DNA of 64,000 bases, taken from Mesorhizobium sp. M2D.F.Ca.ET.226.01.1.1 (lineage in GTDB: Bacteria; Pseudomonadota; Alphaproteobacteria; Rhizobiales; Rhizobiaceae). The notes below the pieces were generated by a model. It worked only from the letters and a program-made list of their open reading frames with translations. It was not told the DNA's origin and ran no database searches. A program made the translations under genes and the position numbers. The stretch spans positions 1-64,000 of the forward strand of contig NZ_RZOY02000011.1 in the NCBI RefSeq assembly GCF_004022705.2. The letters run 5' to 3'. Below, in pieces: positions 34,112 to 42,603 of the stretch (positions are counted from its first letter, which is position 1; each line of letters opens with the position of its first letter).

Positions 34112-34360
34112 ATGCCAGCCGACGGACGTGACGGGCGGAAGGCCGAGGTCGACCCCAAATTGCTGGAGTTGTTGGCCTGCCCGCTGACCAAGGGGCCGCT
34201 GACCTGGGATCCGGAGCGCAGCGAGCTGGTCTCGCGCGTGGCGAAGCTCGCCTATCCGGTGCGCGACGGCATCCCCATCATGCTGCCGTCGGAGGCGCGC
34301 ACGATCTCGGCCGAGGACATGCTCACGCCGCCAACGCCGCGGCTCAGCGGGCCGTCGTGA
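34112..34360 (+). CDS. Trm112-family protein
   Basis: An 82-residue small zinc-ribbon-type protein with VDPKLLELLACPLTKGPLTW and LAYPVRDGIPIMLPSEAR. Bacterial Trm112 proteins bind and stabilise SAM-dependent methyltransferases. Only one cysteine of the usual pair set is present, which is common in short bacterial forms. It is the third gene after CnoX and Lon-N. Confidence 0.88.
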   Translation: MPADGRDGRKAEVDPKLLELLACPLTKGPLTWDPERSELVSRVAKLAYPVRDGIPIMLPSEARTISAEDMLTPPTPRLSGPS

Positions 34361-34443
34361 GCCGGACTCTGCAAGCTTTCGAGATTGGCGGAGGCGTCGG
34401 CGACTACATAACGCCGCTGCAGCGCAGCGATCCGAGACGCTGG

Positions 34444-34496
34444 CGGGACAGCACCCCCTCTGCCTGCCGGGCATACTCCCCCGCAAGGGGAGATTG
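34444..34496. repeat. Partial palindromic repeat
   Basis: Contains CAGCACCCCCTCTGCCTGCC and CCCCCGCAAGGGGAGATTGG, a shortened relative of the elements at 26158-26306 and 53595-53628. It sits in the 180-base gap between the Trm112 gene and the end of dnaE2. Confidence 0.6.
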
Positions 34497-34541
34497 GCAG
34501 CTTGGGCGCCGAGCCCTTCTTTCGACGCCCTCAATCTGTGC

Positions 34542-37500
34542 CTATTGAAAATTCCGTCCCTTGGGCATGACCTGTTGTGCGGCAAGGGCCTCGACGTCCT
34601 GAAGGACCGGCAGGCCATGGTTTGCAGCAGGCTTTGATCCAATCGACCGCTCGGCGGGATTATGCTCGATGACCGGGCGATTGGCGGATTCCAGCAGCAC
34701 GCTCAGCCAAGAGGTCAAATCCTCGATCCTATCGGCGACGATGTGGATGACGTTTGATTCATGCTGCAATTTGCCAGTGACGCGAACGAAGCGCGCGCCC
34801 ATGACAATCGGCCGGAAACGGTCGAAGGTTCTTTCCCAACAAATGATGTTGGCGATCGACTCTTCGTCCTCGAGCGTGAGGAAGATCGCATTGCCCTTGC
34901 CCGGACGCTGGCGCACCAGCACCAGACCGGCGACGGAGACGCGGCGGCCGTCGCGCACCGACGGCAGGCGGGCATTGGGGGTGACACCGGCGCGGGTGAG
35001 CCGCTCGCGCAGGAAGGCGACGGGATGCTCCTTCAGCGACAGGCCGAGCGAACGGTAGTCGTGGACGACATGCTCGCCGAGCGGCATTTTCGGCAGTTTC
35101 GTCTCGGGCTCCAGCTCGCGCAGGCGAAGCGTCGGCTGGTCGAACAGCGGCAGTTTTTCGGCGGCGCTCTTGCCGTCCAGCGCCCGGACTTCCCAGAGCG
35201 CGGCACGGCGGTCGAGGCCGATCGAGCGGAAGGCATCAGCCTGCGCCAGCTTCTCGATCTCGCCGACATCGAGGCCCGAACGCAGCCAGACATCCCTGAC
35301 CGATCGATAGCCCTCGCCGCGCCGGGCGACGACGGCGTCCATGCGTTCCTCGGAGAGACCCTTGATCTGGCGGAAGCCGAGCCGCACGGCATGCGCCGTC
35401 TCGATGACGCCGCGCATCGAGGCATGACGCTCAAGGATGCGGGATGGATCGAAGACAGCGTTCTCCAGCGTGCAGTCCCAGACGGAATGATTGATGTCGA
35501 CCTCGCGCACCTCGACGCCATGGTCGCGGGCGTCGCGCACGAGCTGGGCCGGCTGGTAGAAACCCATCGGCTGCGCATTCAGGATCGCGGCGCAGAAGAC
35601 ATCTGGATAAAAGGTCTTGAACCAGCAGGAGGCGTAGACCAGCAGCGCGAAGGAGGCGGCGTGGCTTTCGGGAAAGCCGTATTCGCCGAAACCCTCGATC
35701 TGCTTGAAGCAGCGCTCGGCGAAGTCCTTCTCGTAACCCTTGGCGACCATGCCGTCGATCATCCGCTGGCGGTAGTTGCCGATCATGCCGGTTCGCTTGA
35801 ACGTGGCCATGGCGCGGCGCAACTCGTCGGCCTCGCCCGGCTGGAAGCCTCCGGCGACAATGGCGATCTTCATCGCTTGTTCCTGGAACAGCGGCACGCC
35901 TAGCGTCTTGCCGAGAATCTCCTTCAGCTCCGGCTTCGGATATTCGGGCTTCTCCTTGCCCTGCCGGCGACGCAGGTAGGGATGAACCATGTCGCCCTGG
36001 ATCGGACCGGGCCGCACGATAGCAACCTCGATGACGAGGTCGTAGAAATTCTCAGGCTTGAGACGAGGCAGCATCGACATCTGCGCGCGCGACTCGATCT
36101 GGAAGACGCCGAGCGTGTCGGCTCTTTGGATCATGGCGTAAACGTCATCGTGCTCTTCGGGAAGGGTGGCGAGCACATAAGGCCGTCCAAACGTATCCCG
36201 CGCCCGTGGATAGTGATCGGTGAGCAAGGTGAAGGCGCGCTTCAGGCAGGTCAACATGCCGAGCGCCAGCACGTCCACTTTCAGGATTTTCACCGCGTCG
36301 AGGTCGTCCTTGTCCCACTCGACCATCTTGCGCTCGTCCATCGCCGTCTTGACGATAGGCACCACCTCGTCGAGCCGGTCGCGGGTGATGACGAAGCCGC
36401 CGACATGCTGGGAGAGATGGCGGGGGAAGCCCATGATCTCATTGGCGCGCTCCAGAACCTGCCGCGACAGCGGATCGGTGCGGTCGAGGCCGCCGGCATT
36501 GGCTTCCCTTTCGCCGAGCTCAGAGGTCGACCAGCCCCAGATGGTGCTGGAGAGCGCGCTGCGGACGTCCTCCGACAGGCCCATGGCCTTCGCCACCTCG
36601 CGCAGCGCCGAGCGCCCGCGATAGCTGATCACGGCGGCGGCCAAAGCGGTGCGCTTGGCGCTGTATTTCTCATAGATGTAGGCGATGACGATATCGCGTT
36701 TCTCATGCTCGAAGTCGACGTCGATATCGGGCGGCTCGTTTCGCTTCTCGGAGATGAAACGTTCAAAGAGCGTGTCGATGCGGTCAGGACCGACTTCGGT
36801 AATGCCGATGCAGAAGCAGATGATTGAATTGGCGGCCGAGCCGCGGCCTTGGCAGAGGATGTTCTGGCTGCGGGCATATTTGACGATATCGTAGACAGTC
36901 AGGAAATAGCGCGCGTAGTTCAGCCGCTCGATCAGAGCGAGTTCGCTGTCGATGCGTTTCAACACGTTCTCGGGAACGCCGGCCGGATAGCGTCTCACGG
37001 CTCCTTCCCGCGCCAGACGCTCGAGCTCGGCCTGCGGTCCGAGGCCGGATTCGGTCGGCTCGTCCGGATAGTTATATTCGAGGTCGCTGAGCGAAAAGGT
37101 GAGCTCGTCGGCGAAGCGCAGCGTCTCGGCCAGCGCTTGCGGGTGGCGGCGGAACAGTCGCGCCATCTCCAGCGGCGGCTTCAGATGGCGCTCGGCATTG
37201 GCCGCCAGCTCGAGCCCGACCTCGGAAACCGGCGTGTTGAGGCGGATCGCGGTAAGCACATCCTGCAGCGGCCGGCGCTCGGCGGCGTGGTAGAGCACGT
37301 CATTGGTCGCCATCAGCGGAACGCTGATATGCTCGGCCATCGCCGCCGCTTGCTCGATGCGGAAGCGGTCGTTGCCGCCATAGTCCGGTGCCACGGCCAG
37401 CCGGAGCGCTGAGCCGAAGCGATCTTTAAGCCGGCTAACAAGCGACAGGCGCTCTTCGGCGCCGCCGGACAGATCGGGCAGGATCGCCAGCGACATTCGA

Positions 37501-37874
37501 TCGCCCCATTCGAGCAGGTCGCTAAGCTCGAGCAGCGTCGCGCCTTTCTCGTTCTCGTCGCGCAGATTGGCCTGGGTCAGCATGCGGCAGAGATGTCCCC
37601 AACCCTGGCGGTCGCGCGGGTAGGCGAGGATGTCCGGCGTGCCATCGCCGAACACCAGGCGGCAGCCGGGGTGGTAGGCGAGCTTTTCCACCTTGGCCTG
37701 CTGCCAGGCGCGCACGACGCCGGCGACCGTGTTGCGGTCGGCCAGTCCGATCGACGCAAAGCCGTAGAATTTCGCCGTGACCACCAGCTCCTCGGGTTTC
37801 GAGGCGCCGCGCAGGAAGGAAAAGTTCGACCGGATGCCGAACTCGGCATAGGGGATGGCGGTCAGCGCGTTCAT
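34542..37874 (-). CDS. dnaE2: Error-prone DNA polymerase III alpha-like subunit DnaE2
   Basis: An 1110-residue C-family polymerase. A PHP domain fills the first 300 residues. Polymerase motifs include QGRGSAANSIICFC and PPDIDVDFEHEKRD with the catalytic Asp pair, and a C-terminal OB fold shows RVTGKLQHES. The length and the neighbours identify it as DnaE2, which works with ImuA and ImuB in SOS mutagenesis across DNA lesions. Its ATG overlaps the imuB stop (37871-37874). The operon is led by a LexA box at 40319. Confidence 0.96.
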   Translation of the reverse strand: MNALTAIPYAEFGIRSNFSFLRGASKPEELVVTAKFYGFASIGLADRNTVAGVVRAWQQAKVEKLAYHPGCRLVFGDGTPDILAYPRDRQGWGHLCRMLTQANLRDENEKGATLLELSDLLEWGDRMSLAILPDLSGGAEERLSLVSRLKDRFGSALRLAVAPDYGGNDRFRIEQAAAMAEHISVPLMATNDVLYHAAERRPLQDVLTAIRLNTPVSEVGLELAANAERHLKPPLEMARLFRRHPQALAETLRFADELTFSLSDLEYNYPDEPTESGLGPQAELERLAREGAVRRYPAGVPENVLKRIDSELALIERLNYARYFLTVYDIVKYARSQNILCQGRGSAANSIICFCIGITEVGPDRIDTLFERFISEKRNEPPDIDVDFEHEKRDIVIAYIYEKYSAKRTALAAAVISYRGRSALREVAKAMGLSEDVRSALSSTIWGWSTSELGEREANAGGLDRTDPLSRQVLERANEIMGFPRHLSQHVGGFVITRDRLDEVVPIVKTAMDERKMVEWDKDDLDAVKILKVDVLALGMLTCLKRAFTLLTDHYPRARDTFGRPYVLATLPEEHDDVYAMIQRADTLGVFQIESRAQMSMLPRLKPENFYDLVIEVAIVRPGPIQGDMVHPYLRRRQGKEKPEYPKPELKEILGKTLGVPLFQEQAMKIAIVAGGFQPGEADELRRAMATFKRTGMIGNYRQRMIDGMVAKGYEKDFAERCFKQIEGFGEYGFPESHAASFALLVYASCWFKTFYPDVFCAAILNAQPMGFYQPAQLVRDARDHGVEVREVDINHSVWDCTLENAVFDPSRILERHASMRGVIETAHAVRLGFRQIKGLSEERMDAVVARRGEGYRSVRDVWLRSGLDVGEIEKLAQADAFRSIGLDRRAALWEVRALDGKSAAEKLPLFDQPTLRLRELEPETKLPKMPLGEHVVHDYRSLGLSLKEHPVAFLRERLTRAGVTPNARLPSVRDGRRVSVAGLVLVRQRPGKGNAIFLTLEDEESIANIICWERTFDRFRPIVMGARFVRVTGKLQHESNVIHIVADRIEDLTSWLSVLLESANRPVIEHNPAERSIGSKPAANHGLPVLQDVEALAAQQVMPKGRNFQ

Positions 37875-39490
37875 GCGAACACCCCATGCATGTACCAGCG
37901 TGGCGGCGCGGCCTGCGCGGCGCTGCCGTAGAGGCCCTGGCGGTAGAGCCAGTAGCGGCGCCCCTCGCTGTCCTCGATGCGGTAATAGTCGCGGGTCGGC
38001 GCCTCTTCCTCGCCGGGCAGCTGGCGCCACCATTCGGCGGCGATGCGCTCCGGCCCCTCGGCGCGGGCGACGCGGTAAAGTGCGCGCCGCCAGCGGAAAT
38101 TCATCGGCGGACCTTCGGGGATCTCGGTCGCCGGCACTTCGATCGGCTCGGGCGAGCGGAACATGCGCACCGGCCGCTCCGGTGGGTAGATGGTCATCGG
38201 CGGCGCTGTTCGGGGCGGCGTTGTCCGGCCGGCCGCCGGGGCGCGTCTTTGCGGCGCTTCGGCGAAAGGCACGATCGCGACGGCGCGTTCCGGCAGATGG
38301 CTTTCGACGACGACCGGCTTCAGCACGGCGGCCTCGCCGAGGCGGGCTCGGACGCGGTCGGCGAACAGCGCGATGTCGGCGTCATCATCGTCCGCCTCGC
38401 CGGTCAGGTCGCCCTGAGTCAAGTCGAAGGCGGCGACCGACAGCACGGACAGCCGCACCAGATCGAAGCCGAAGCCGGCATCGATGTTCTGTTCCAGCGC
38501 GGTGAGCCGCTCATGGAACAGTTTTTGGATCAGCCGCGGCTCGCGCATCGGGCGCGAGGTGCCGACGGCGATGCGGCTGACGGCGCCATCGACGCGGAAG
38601 AGAAGCAGCGCCAGCGTCCTTGCGCCTTCGCCGCGGCGTTCTAGGTCGGTCTTCAAGGCGACGGCAAGCCGGCTTATGAGCCGCTCGATGTCGTCGGTGA
38701 GCATGACCGGCTCGGCAAGGTGACGCTCGACCGAGAGCGGCGCGACGGGAAGGCGTGGCGACACGGCCTCGTCGAGGCGGCCGAGCGCCTGGTCGAGGCG
38801 CAAAAGCAAGGTGGCGCCGAAGCGGCGGGCGAGCGGCGCGCGCGGTGCCGCCATCACCGCGCCGGCGGTGCGCAGGCCCACGCTCTCCAGGAGGGCGCGG
38901 GTCTCCGGCGCGATGCGCAGCGCCGACAAGGGCAGTGGCGCCAGAAGCGCCTCTTCCTCGCCGCTGGCAATGATGCGGTTGCCATGGAAGCGCGCCGCCG
39001 CCCAGGCGGCGCCCGGCGTGGAGGCGAGGCCGGCGCGGACATCGAAACCCTGCTGGAAGAAGCGGGTGAGGATCTCGTCTTGCATGGCGCGCTCGCCGCC
39101 GAACAGATGCGTGCAGCCGGTGACGTCGAGGAACAGCACGTCCTCGGCGTCGATCGCCACCAGCGGCGTGTAACGGTCGCACCAGTCGGCAAGGCCTTCG
39201 AGCAGACGGCGGTCTGCTTCCGCGTCGGCCTCGACCACATCGATCGAGGGGTGCATGGCGCGGGCATCGGCAATGCCCATGCCGCGCTTCAATTTGAGCG
39301 CCTCAGCCCGCTCGTCGAGGGCTGCAATGCGCTGGGTGTTGTTGTCGCGATGGCTGATCACCAGGGGCAGGTGCTGCGAGGGGCGGGAACGCCAGGACCG
39401 CCCCAGACGCTGGCGCAGGATCCGCTCCGCGCTGAGATGCGGGAACCACAGCGACAGAATTCTCTGTTCTTTCTGCAAAAGCGTGCTCAT
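37871..39490 (-). CDS. imuB: ImuB-type Y-family polymerase-like mutasome protein
   Basis: A 539-residue protein with the Y-family fold: RILSLWFPHLSAERIL, then AIDAEDVLFLDVTGCTHLFGG, then a fingers/little-finger region. The first-strand catalytic Asp of active Y polymerases is absent (LSLWFP) and the S-x-D-E pair is replaced by D-A-E-D, as in known ImuB. It is therefore an adaptor that recruits DnaE2 to the clamp rather than a polymerase. Proline-rich middle and WRR-type C-terminus. It overlaps imuA by 188 bases. Confidence 0.92.
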   Translation of the reverse strand: MSTLLQKEQRILSLWFPHLSAERILRQRLGRSWRSRPSQHLPLVISHRDNNTQRIAALDERAEALKLKRGMGIADARAMHPSIDVVEADAEADRRLLEGLADWCDRYTPLVAIDAEDVLFLDVTGCTHLFGGERAMQDEILTRFFQQGFDVRAGLASTPGAAWAAARFHGNRIIASGEEEALLAPLPLSALRIAPETRALLESVGLRTAGAVMAAPRAPLARRFGATLLLRLDQALGRLDEAVSPRLPVAPLSVERHLAEPVMLTDDIERLISRLAVALKTDLERRGEGARTLALLLFRVDGAVSRIAVGTSRPMREPRLIQKLFHERLTALEQNIDAGFGFDLVRLSVLSVAAFDLTQGDLTGEADDDDADIALFADRVRARLGEAAVLKPVVVESHLPERAVAIVPFAEAPQRRAPAAGRTTPPRTAPPMTIYPPERPVRMFRSPEPIEVPATEIPEGPPMNFRWRRALYRVARAEGPERIAAEWWRQLPGEEEAPTRDYYRIEDSEGRRYWLYRQGLYGSAAQAAPPRWYMHGVFA

Positions 39491-40295
39491 TTGGGTTCCA
39501 CTCCAGTGTGAATTGTCCGGGCAGGGCCGTGCGGCTCTTGCCGATATCGACTTTGAAGGCGGGACGGCCGATCGAGCCGGCGAGCGGCCCGGCGACCGTT
39601 TCGCGGTTAGCCGCCGCTGCTGCCGAGACGATGAGGCGCACGGGTGCCGCGGTGGGGTCGGCCTCGCCGGCCTGGCGCAGCAACAGCACCGAACGGTTGG
39701 CGCTTTGAGCCCGCGCGTGCAGCCGGCGTGTGGCGGTGAGGTCGAGCCGTTGCGGGCTGCCGCGGATCTCGAGGATAACGGCGGCGAAGGCCGTCATGCG
39801 GGCGGCCTCCTCGGCGATCCACAGCGCGTCGAGCAGTTTCGGCGCCTCGGAAAACAGCAATTGCTCGGGCTCGATGCCGAACAGGGCGTGAAGGCCTTTG
39901 GCATAGGGAAGCCCGGCCTCGTGGAAAATTTCCGCTGTGCCGACCCACAGGATCGGCAGGCCCTGCCTCTCCTTGAGGATCAGGCTTACGAGCGACAGCG
40001 CAAAGCCGGCAACGGCGCCGGCGTCGCGAGTCTCCAGGCCATGGATTTCGCTGAGCGCCGCCTTAGGCAGGCCGCCGCCGAGAGCGGTGTCGAGCCGCTC
40101 GATGCCGGTGCGCAGGAAGGCGTCCGCCGCGGCCACGGCAAGGCCACGCCGGACAAGTGTCATGTCTGACTTACCGGCATCGGCAGGTACGCCAGGCGCC
40201 GGCGCCTGGAGGCGCTCGGGCAGCGTTCCCTCGATCTTCGCGATCTGGCGGCGCAGGGCAAAAACAGTGTCCCGCGCCACGGCGCTCATCGCCAT
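39303..40295 (-). CDS. imuA: ImuA-type SOS mutagenesis protein
   Basis: A 330-residue RecA/SulA-like protein. It shows GIERLDTALGGGLPKAALSEI, then LPILWVGTAEIFHEAGLPYAKGL and ALWIAEEAARM, as in ImuA, which binds RecA and ImuB. I start at 40295 with GGAAG upstream. The conserved end FTLEWNPNEHAF is followed by a further 60 or so residues that overlap the start of imuB, an unusually long overlap. A LexA box lies at 40319-40333. Confidence 0.9.
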   Translation of the reverse strand: MAMSAVARDTVFALRRQIAKIEGTLPERLQAPAPGVPADAGKSDMTLVRRGLAVAAADAFLRTGIERLDTALGGGLPKAALSEIHGLETRDAGAVAGFALSLVSLILKERQGLPILWVGTAEIFHEAGLPYAKGLHALFGIEPEQLLFSEAPKLLDALWIAEEAARMTAFAAVILEIRGSPQRLDLTATRRLHARAQSANRSVLLLRQAGEADPTAAPVRLIVSAAAAANRETVAGPLAGSIGRPAFKVDIGKSRTALPGQFTLEWNPNEHAFAERTENSVAVVPASQRGADPAPASGAVLAFPPLAAPAPGDQPSRQQHPAHCSPRRAG

Positions 40296-40318
40296 GACGT
40301 TCACTTCCGGCAGCAATT

Positions 40319-40333
40319 GTTCCTGTTATGTTC
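40319..40333. promoter_or_regulatory. LexA (SOS) box of imuA-imuB-dnaE2
   Basis: GTTC-CTGTTAT-GTTC, an exact match to the alphaproteobacterial LexA consensus GTTC-N7-GTTC. It lies 24 bases before the imuA start, so the cassette is repressed by LexA and induced by DNA damage. Confidence 0.92.
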
Positions 40334-40479
40334 TTATAGATTCCAGAGGCGCCCGGAAGAGTCAAGGCAGAGTCACAAGGAATTTATTCCTTCAGCTTTT
40401 ACCCTGAAAGCGGGCGGCCAGCCGGCTCATTTGCCTCAATCCGCGCGAAAGCCTATATGCCGGGATCAAAGGACATTTC

Positions 40480-40917
40480 ATGGCCCGCATCTACAAGACA
40501 CGCACCTGGCACGACCAGCTCTCGCCGTCGATGGACGAGATGGAGCTTCTGGCGCTGGAGACCTATGCCCATCTGCCGGAAGAGTTCCGCAAGCTCACTG
40601 GCGAGATCATCATCCAGATTGCCGATTTTCCGACCGACGAGATCATGGACGACCTGTCGCTGGAGACGCCGTTCGACCTGCTCGGCCTGTTCGAGGGGCG
40701 CGGCATCGCCGAGCGCTGGAACCCACAGACCGGCGAGGGCCCGAACCGCGTCACACTCTACCGCCGCGCCATCCTCGACTATTGGGCCGAGAACGAGGAG
40801 ACATTGGGCGACATCGTCACCCATGTGCTGATCCACGAGATCGGCCACCATTTCGGCCTGTCGGACGATGACATGGAGCGGATCGAGGAGGCCGCCGAGC
40901 AGGCGGCGGCGGGCTGA
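40480..40917 (+). CDS. Zincin-like metallopeptidase family protein
   Basis: A 145-residue single-domain protein. HVLIHEIGHHFGLSDDDM carries H-E-x-x-H-x-x-G-L-S-D, the signature of the minimal zincins annotated as metallopeptidase family (COG3824). Substrate and even activity are unproven. AAAGGA precedes the ATG. The TGA stop is the first part of the hairpin element 40917-41061. Confidence 0.88.
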   Translation: MARIYKTRTWHDQLSPSMDEMELLALETYAHLPEEFRKLTGEIIIQIADFPTDEIMDDLSLETPFDLLGLFEGRGIAERWNPQTGEGPNRVTLYRRAILDYWAENEETLGDIVTHVLIHEIGHHFGLSDDDMERIEEAAEQAAAG

Positions 40918-41061
40918 GAGACTGTTTGGAAATTCTACTCCGGCGGCCATCTGGCGGCGCTTTCTGCGCTTCCGGTGCTCACGGACCCAAATGTCCGCTC
41001 CGCTCCGGTTCTCGAAATCACCACCATATGACTCGCCAGAGCGAATTTCGAAACAGTCTCT
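40917..41061. repeat. 145-bp hairpin element starting in a stop codon (copy A)
   Basis: Inverted ends AGAGACTGTTTGGAAATTC and GAATTTCGAAACAGTCTCT, at 40917-40935 and 41043-41061, differ only at two central bases. The element is about 95% identical to 51305-51449. Its first base is the A of the TGA of the metallopeptidase gene. Flanks CTGAG and CTAAG look like a slightly changed 5-bp target duplication. Confidence 0.9.
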
Positions 41062-41072
41062 AAGCGCCTTAC

Positions 41073-41279
41073 CTACCAGTCGCTGAGCTTGGTGTCGGCC
41101 GTGTATTCCTGGCCTTCGACATCCTTCACCACGGCCTGGCCGCAGCGCATCGACTTGGTCTTCTTGTCATAGGCGTAGGTCGGCGAGCCGAACAGGTGCC
41201 ACCCTTTGTTCAACGCAGCGGTGACCTTGTGGCAGAAGGTTGCGTCGTCCGGACCGGACAGAAAGCGGTAGAGTTTCAT
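41073..41279 (-). CDS. DUF1737 protein
   Basis: A 68-residue small protein, MKLYRFLSGPDDATFCHKVTAALNKGWHLFGSP..., the pattern of DUF1737: YRFL-GPDD, FCH-V and LN-GW-L-GSP. Function is unknown. No signal peptide or membrane segment. It reads toward the hairpin element copy A. Confidence 0.88.
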   Translation of the reverse strand: MKLYRFLSGPDDATFCHKVTAALNKGWHLFGSPTYAYDKKTKSMRCGQAVVKDVEGQEYTADTKLSDW

Positions 41280-41317
41280 TTTTCGTCTCTGATCGTGATT
41301 GTCTCAGCCTATGCTTT

Positions 41318-41342
41318 CCCAAAACCGCTGCGCACTTTTGGG
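41318..41342. terminator. Hairpin repeat after the CitE-like gene
   Basis: CCCAAAA at 41318-41324 pairs with TTTTGGG at 41336-41342 around CCGCTGCGCAC. It lies 16 bases beyond the stop of the leftward lyase gene. The sequence is a known kind of rhizobial dispersed repeat, so it may serve as a terminator by location. Confidence 0.5.
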
Positions 41343-41357
41343 CAACATGCATCAGCA

Positions 41358-42236
41358 TCATGCGCCGATGATCGCGGCCTTCGCCAGAAGTTTCTCCGCC
41401 TCCGCAAGATGCAGGCGCTCAACCATGCGGCCGTCCAGCGCAATGATGCCCTTGCCGGCATTTTCGGGCCGGGCGAACGCATCTCGGATCGCGCGTGCCT
41501 GAGCCAACGCCTCGGGCGACGGCGAAAAGGCGCGGTTCGCCGCCTCGATCTGGGCGGGATGGATCAGCGATTTGCCGTCAAAGCCCATGGCCGCCCCTTC
41601 GGCGCATTCGCCGGCAAACGCATCGAGGTCGCGGAAATCATTGGCGACGCCGTCGATGACGTCGAGGCCGCCGGCCCGCGCCGCAAGCACCAGCTGCATC
41701 AGCCAGGGCATCAGGTAGCGCCGGTCGGGCGTCGCCAGAACGCCGGTGCTCTTCACCAGATCATTCGTTCCGACAACGAAACAAGCGAGTCGCGAGGCCG
41801 GGTCACGGCCGAGCTCGGCGATGGCGCCGATGTTGAGCAGCGCCTTGGGCGTCTCGACCATCGCCCATAGTTTCACGCTGTCGGGCGCGAAATTGTCGTC
41901 GAGCAGGTCGCCGGCCTCCAGGATGTCGCGCGGCGTGCCGATCTTGGGCAGAAGAATGCCGTCGGGCTCGGCCTTGGCCACGGCCAGAAGGTCATCGGCG
42001 CCCCATTCGCTGGCGAGCGGGTTGATGCGCACCACCATCTCGCGGCGCTTTTCGCGGCCGGCGAGGATGCCGGCAATTTTGTCTCGCGCCGCTGCCTTGT
42101 CGGCCGGCAGGACGCCGTCCTCGAGGTCGATAATGACGGCATCGCAGGCGAGCGAGGCGATCTTGGCAAGCGCCTTGTCGTTCGAGGCGGGGATGTAGAG
42201 CACCGAGCGGCGCGGGCGGTAGGGTTCTTGGGCCAT
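41358..42236 (-). CDS. HpcH/HpaI-type CoA ester lyase (CitE-like)
   Basis: A 292-residue TIM-barrel lyase. RRSVLYIPASNDKALAKIA starts it; VIIDLEDGVLPADKAAAR and KLWAMVETPKALLNI hold the metal ligands (D-E then E); GFDGKSLIHPAQIE ends the barrel. The family cleaves malyl-, citryl- or methylmalyl-CoA. The exact substrate is not evident. No citrate lyase alpha or gamma genes are near, so it is probably a malyl-CoA-type lyase or thioesterase. Confidence 0.9.
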   Translation of the reverse strand: MAQEPYRPRRSVLYIPASNDKALAKIASLACDAVIIDLEDGVLPADKAAARDKIAGILAGREKRREMVVRINPLASEWGADDLLAVAKAEPDGILLPKIGTPRDILEAGDLLDDNFAPDSVKLWAMVETPKALLNIGAIAELGRDPASRLACFVVGTNDLVKSTGVLATPDRRYLMPWLMQLVLAARAGGLDVIDGVANDFRDLDAFAGECAEGAAMGFDGKSLIHPAQIEAANRAFSPSPEALAQARAIRDAFARPENAGKGIIALDGRMVERLHLAEAEKLLAKAAIIGA

Positions 42237-42603
42237 GGCCGATCTATGCCGGGTGATGGCGAGGGAGGCAAGGCAGGTCGTCAGTCGTAGAGGTTGGCGC
42301 CGCCCCTCATCCCCCTGACGGGACCTTCTCCCCGTAAACTGGGAGAAGGGGCCTGGCCTGCACCAAATCTGCAAATCCTTGCTGAAAAGCTCCGGGATTC
42401 CGCCGCGCGCTTTCCGCAGGGGCCGGCGAAACCGGCGCCATGCGAATACGTCAAACATCTCGCTGGTCCCTGCCGCGCCGGCTCCGCAACGAAGGCTGGT
42501 GGCTCGTCGAGCCGCAAGGACGGCGCGCCCCGGCGACGGTGCTTACCTCCAGATTGCGGCCGGCCCGCAGTGGCGGCGCAACAGCGGCCAGGAAGGCGCG
42601 GCG
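42237..42603. other. Gene-free stretch with half repeat
   Basis: Bases 42300-42356 hold a half copy of the repeat at 5281-5427 (CCCCTCATCCCCCTGACGGG, then CCTTCTCCCC and GGGAGAAGGGG). The rest is divergent upstream sequence of the genes on both sides. A frame across 42294-42803 encodes an Asp-rich run (GDDDDDYDGIGDEDI) but is unlikely to be a gene. Confidence 0.6.

Noticed and set aside
37875..38033. 53-residue N-terminal extension of dnaE2
   Set aside because: It is antisense-free but overlaps imuB fully and lacks PHP-domain sequence; the ATGA overlap at 37871-37874 supports the shorter start.
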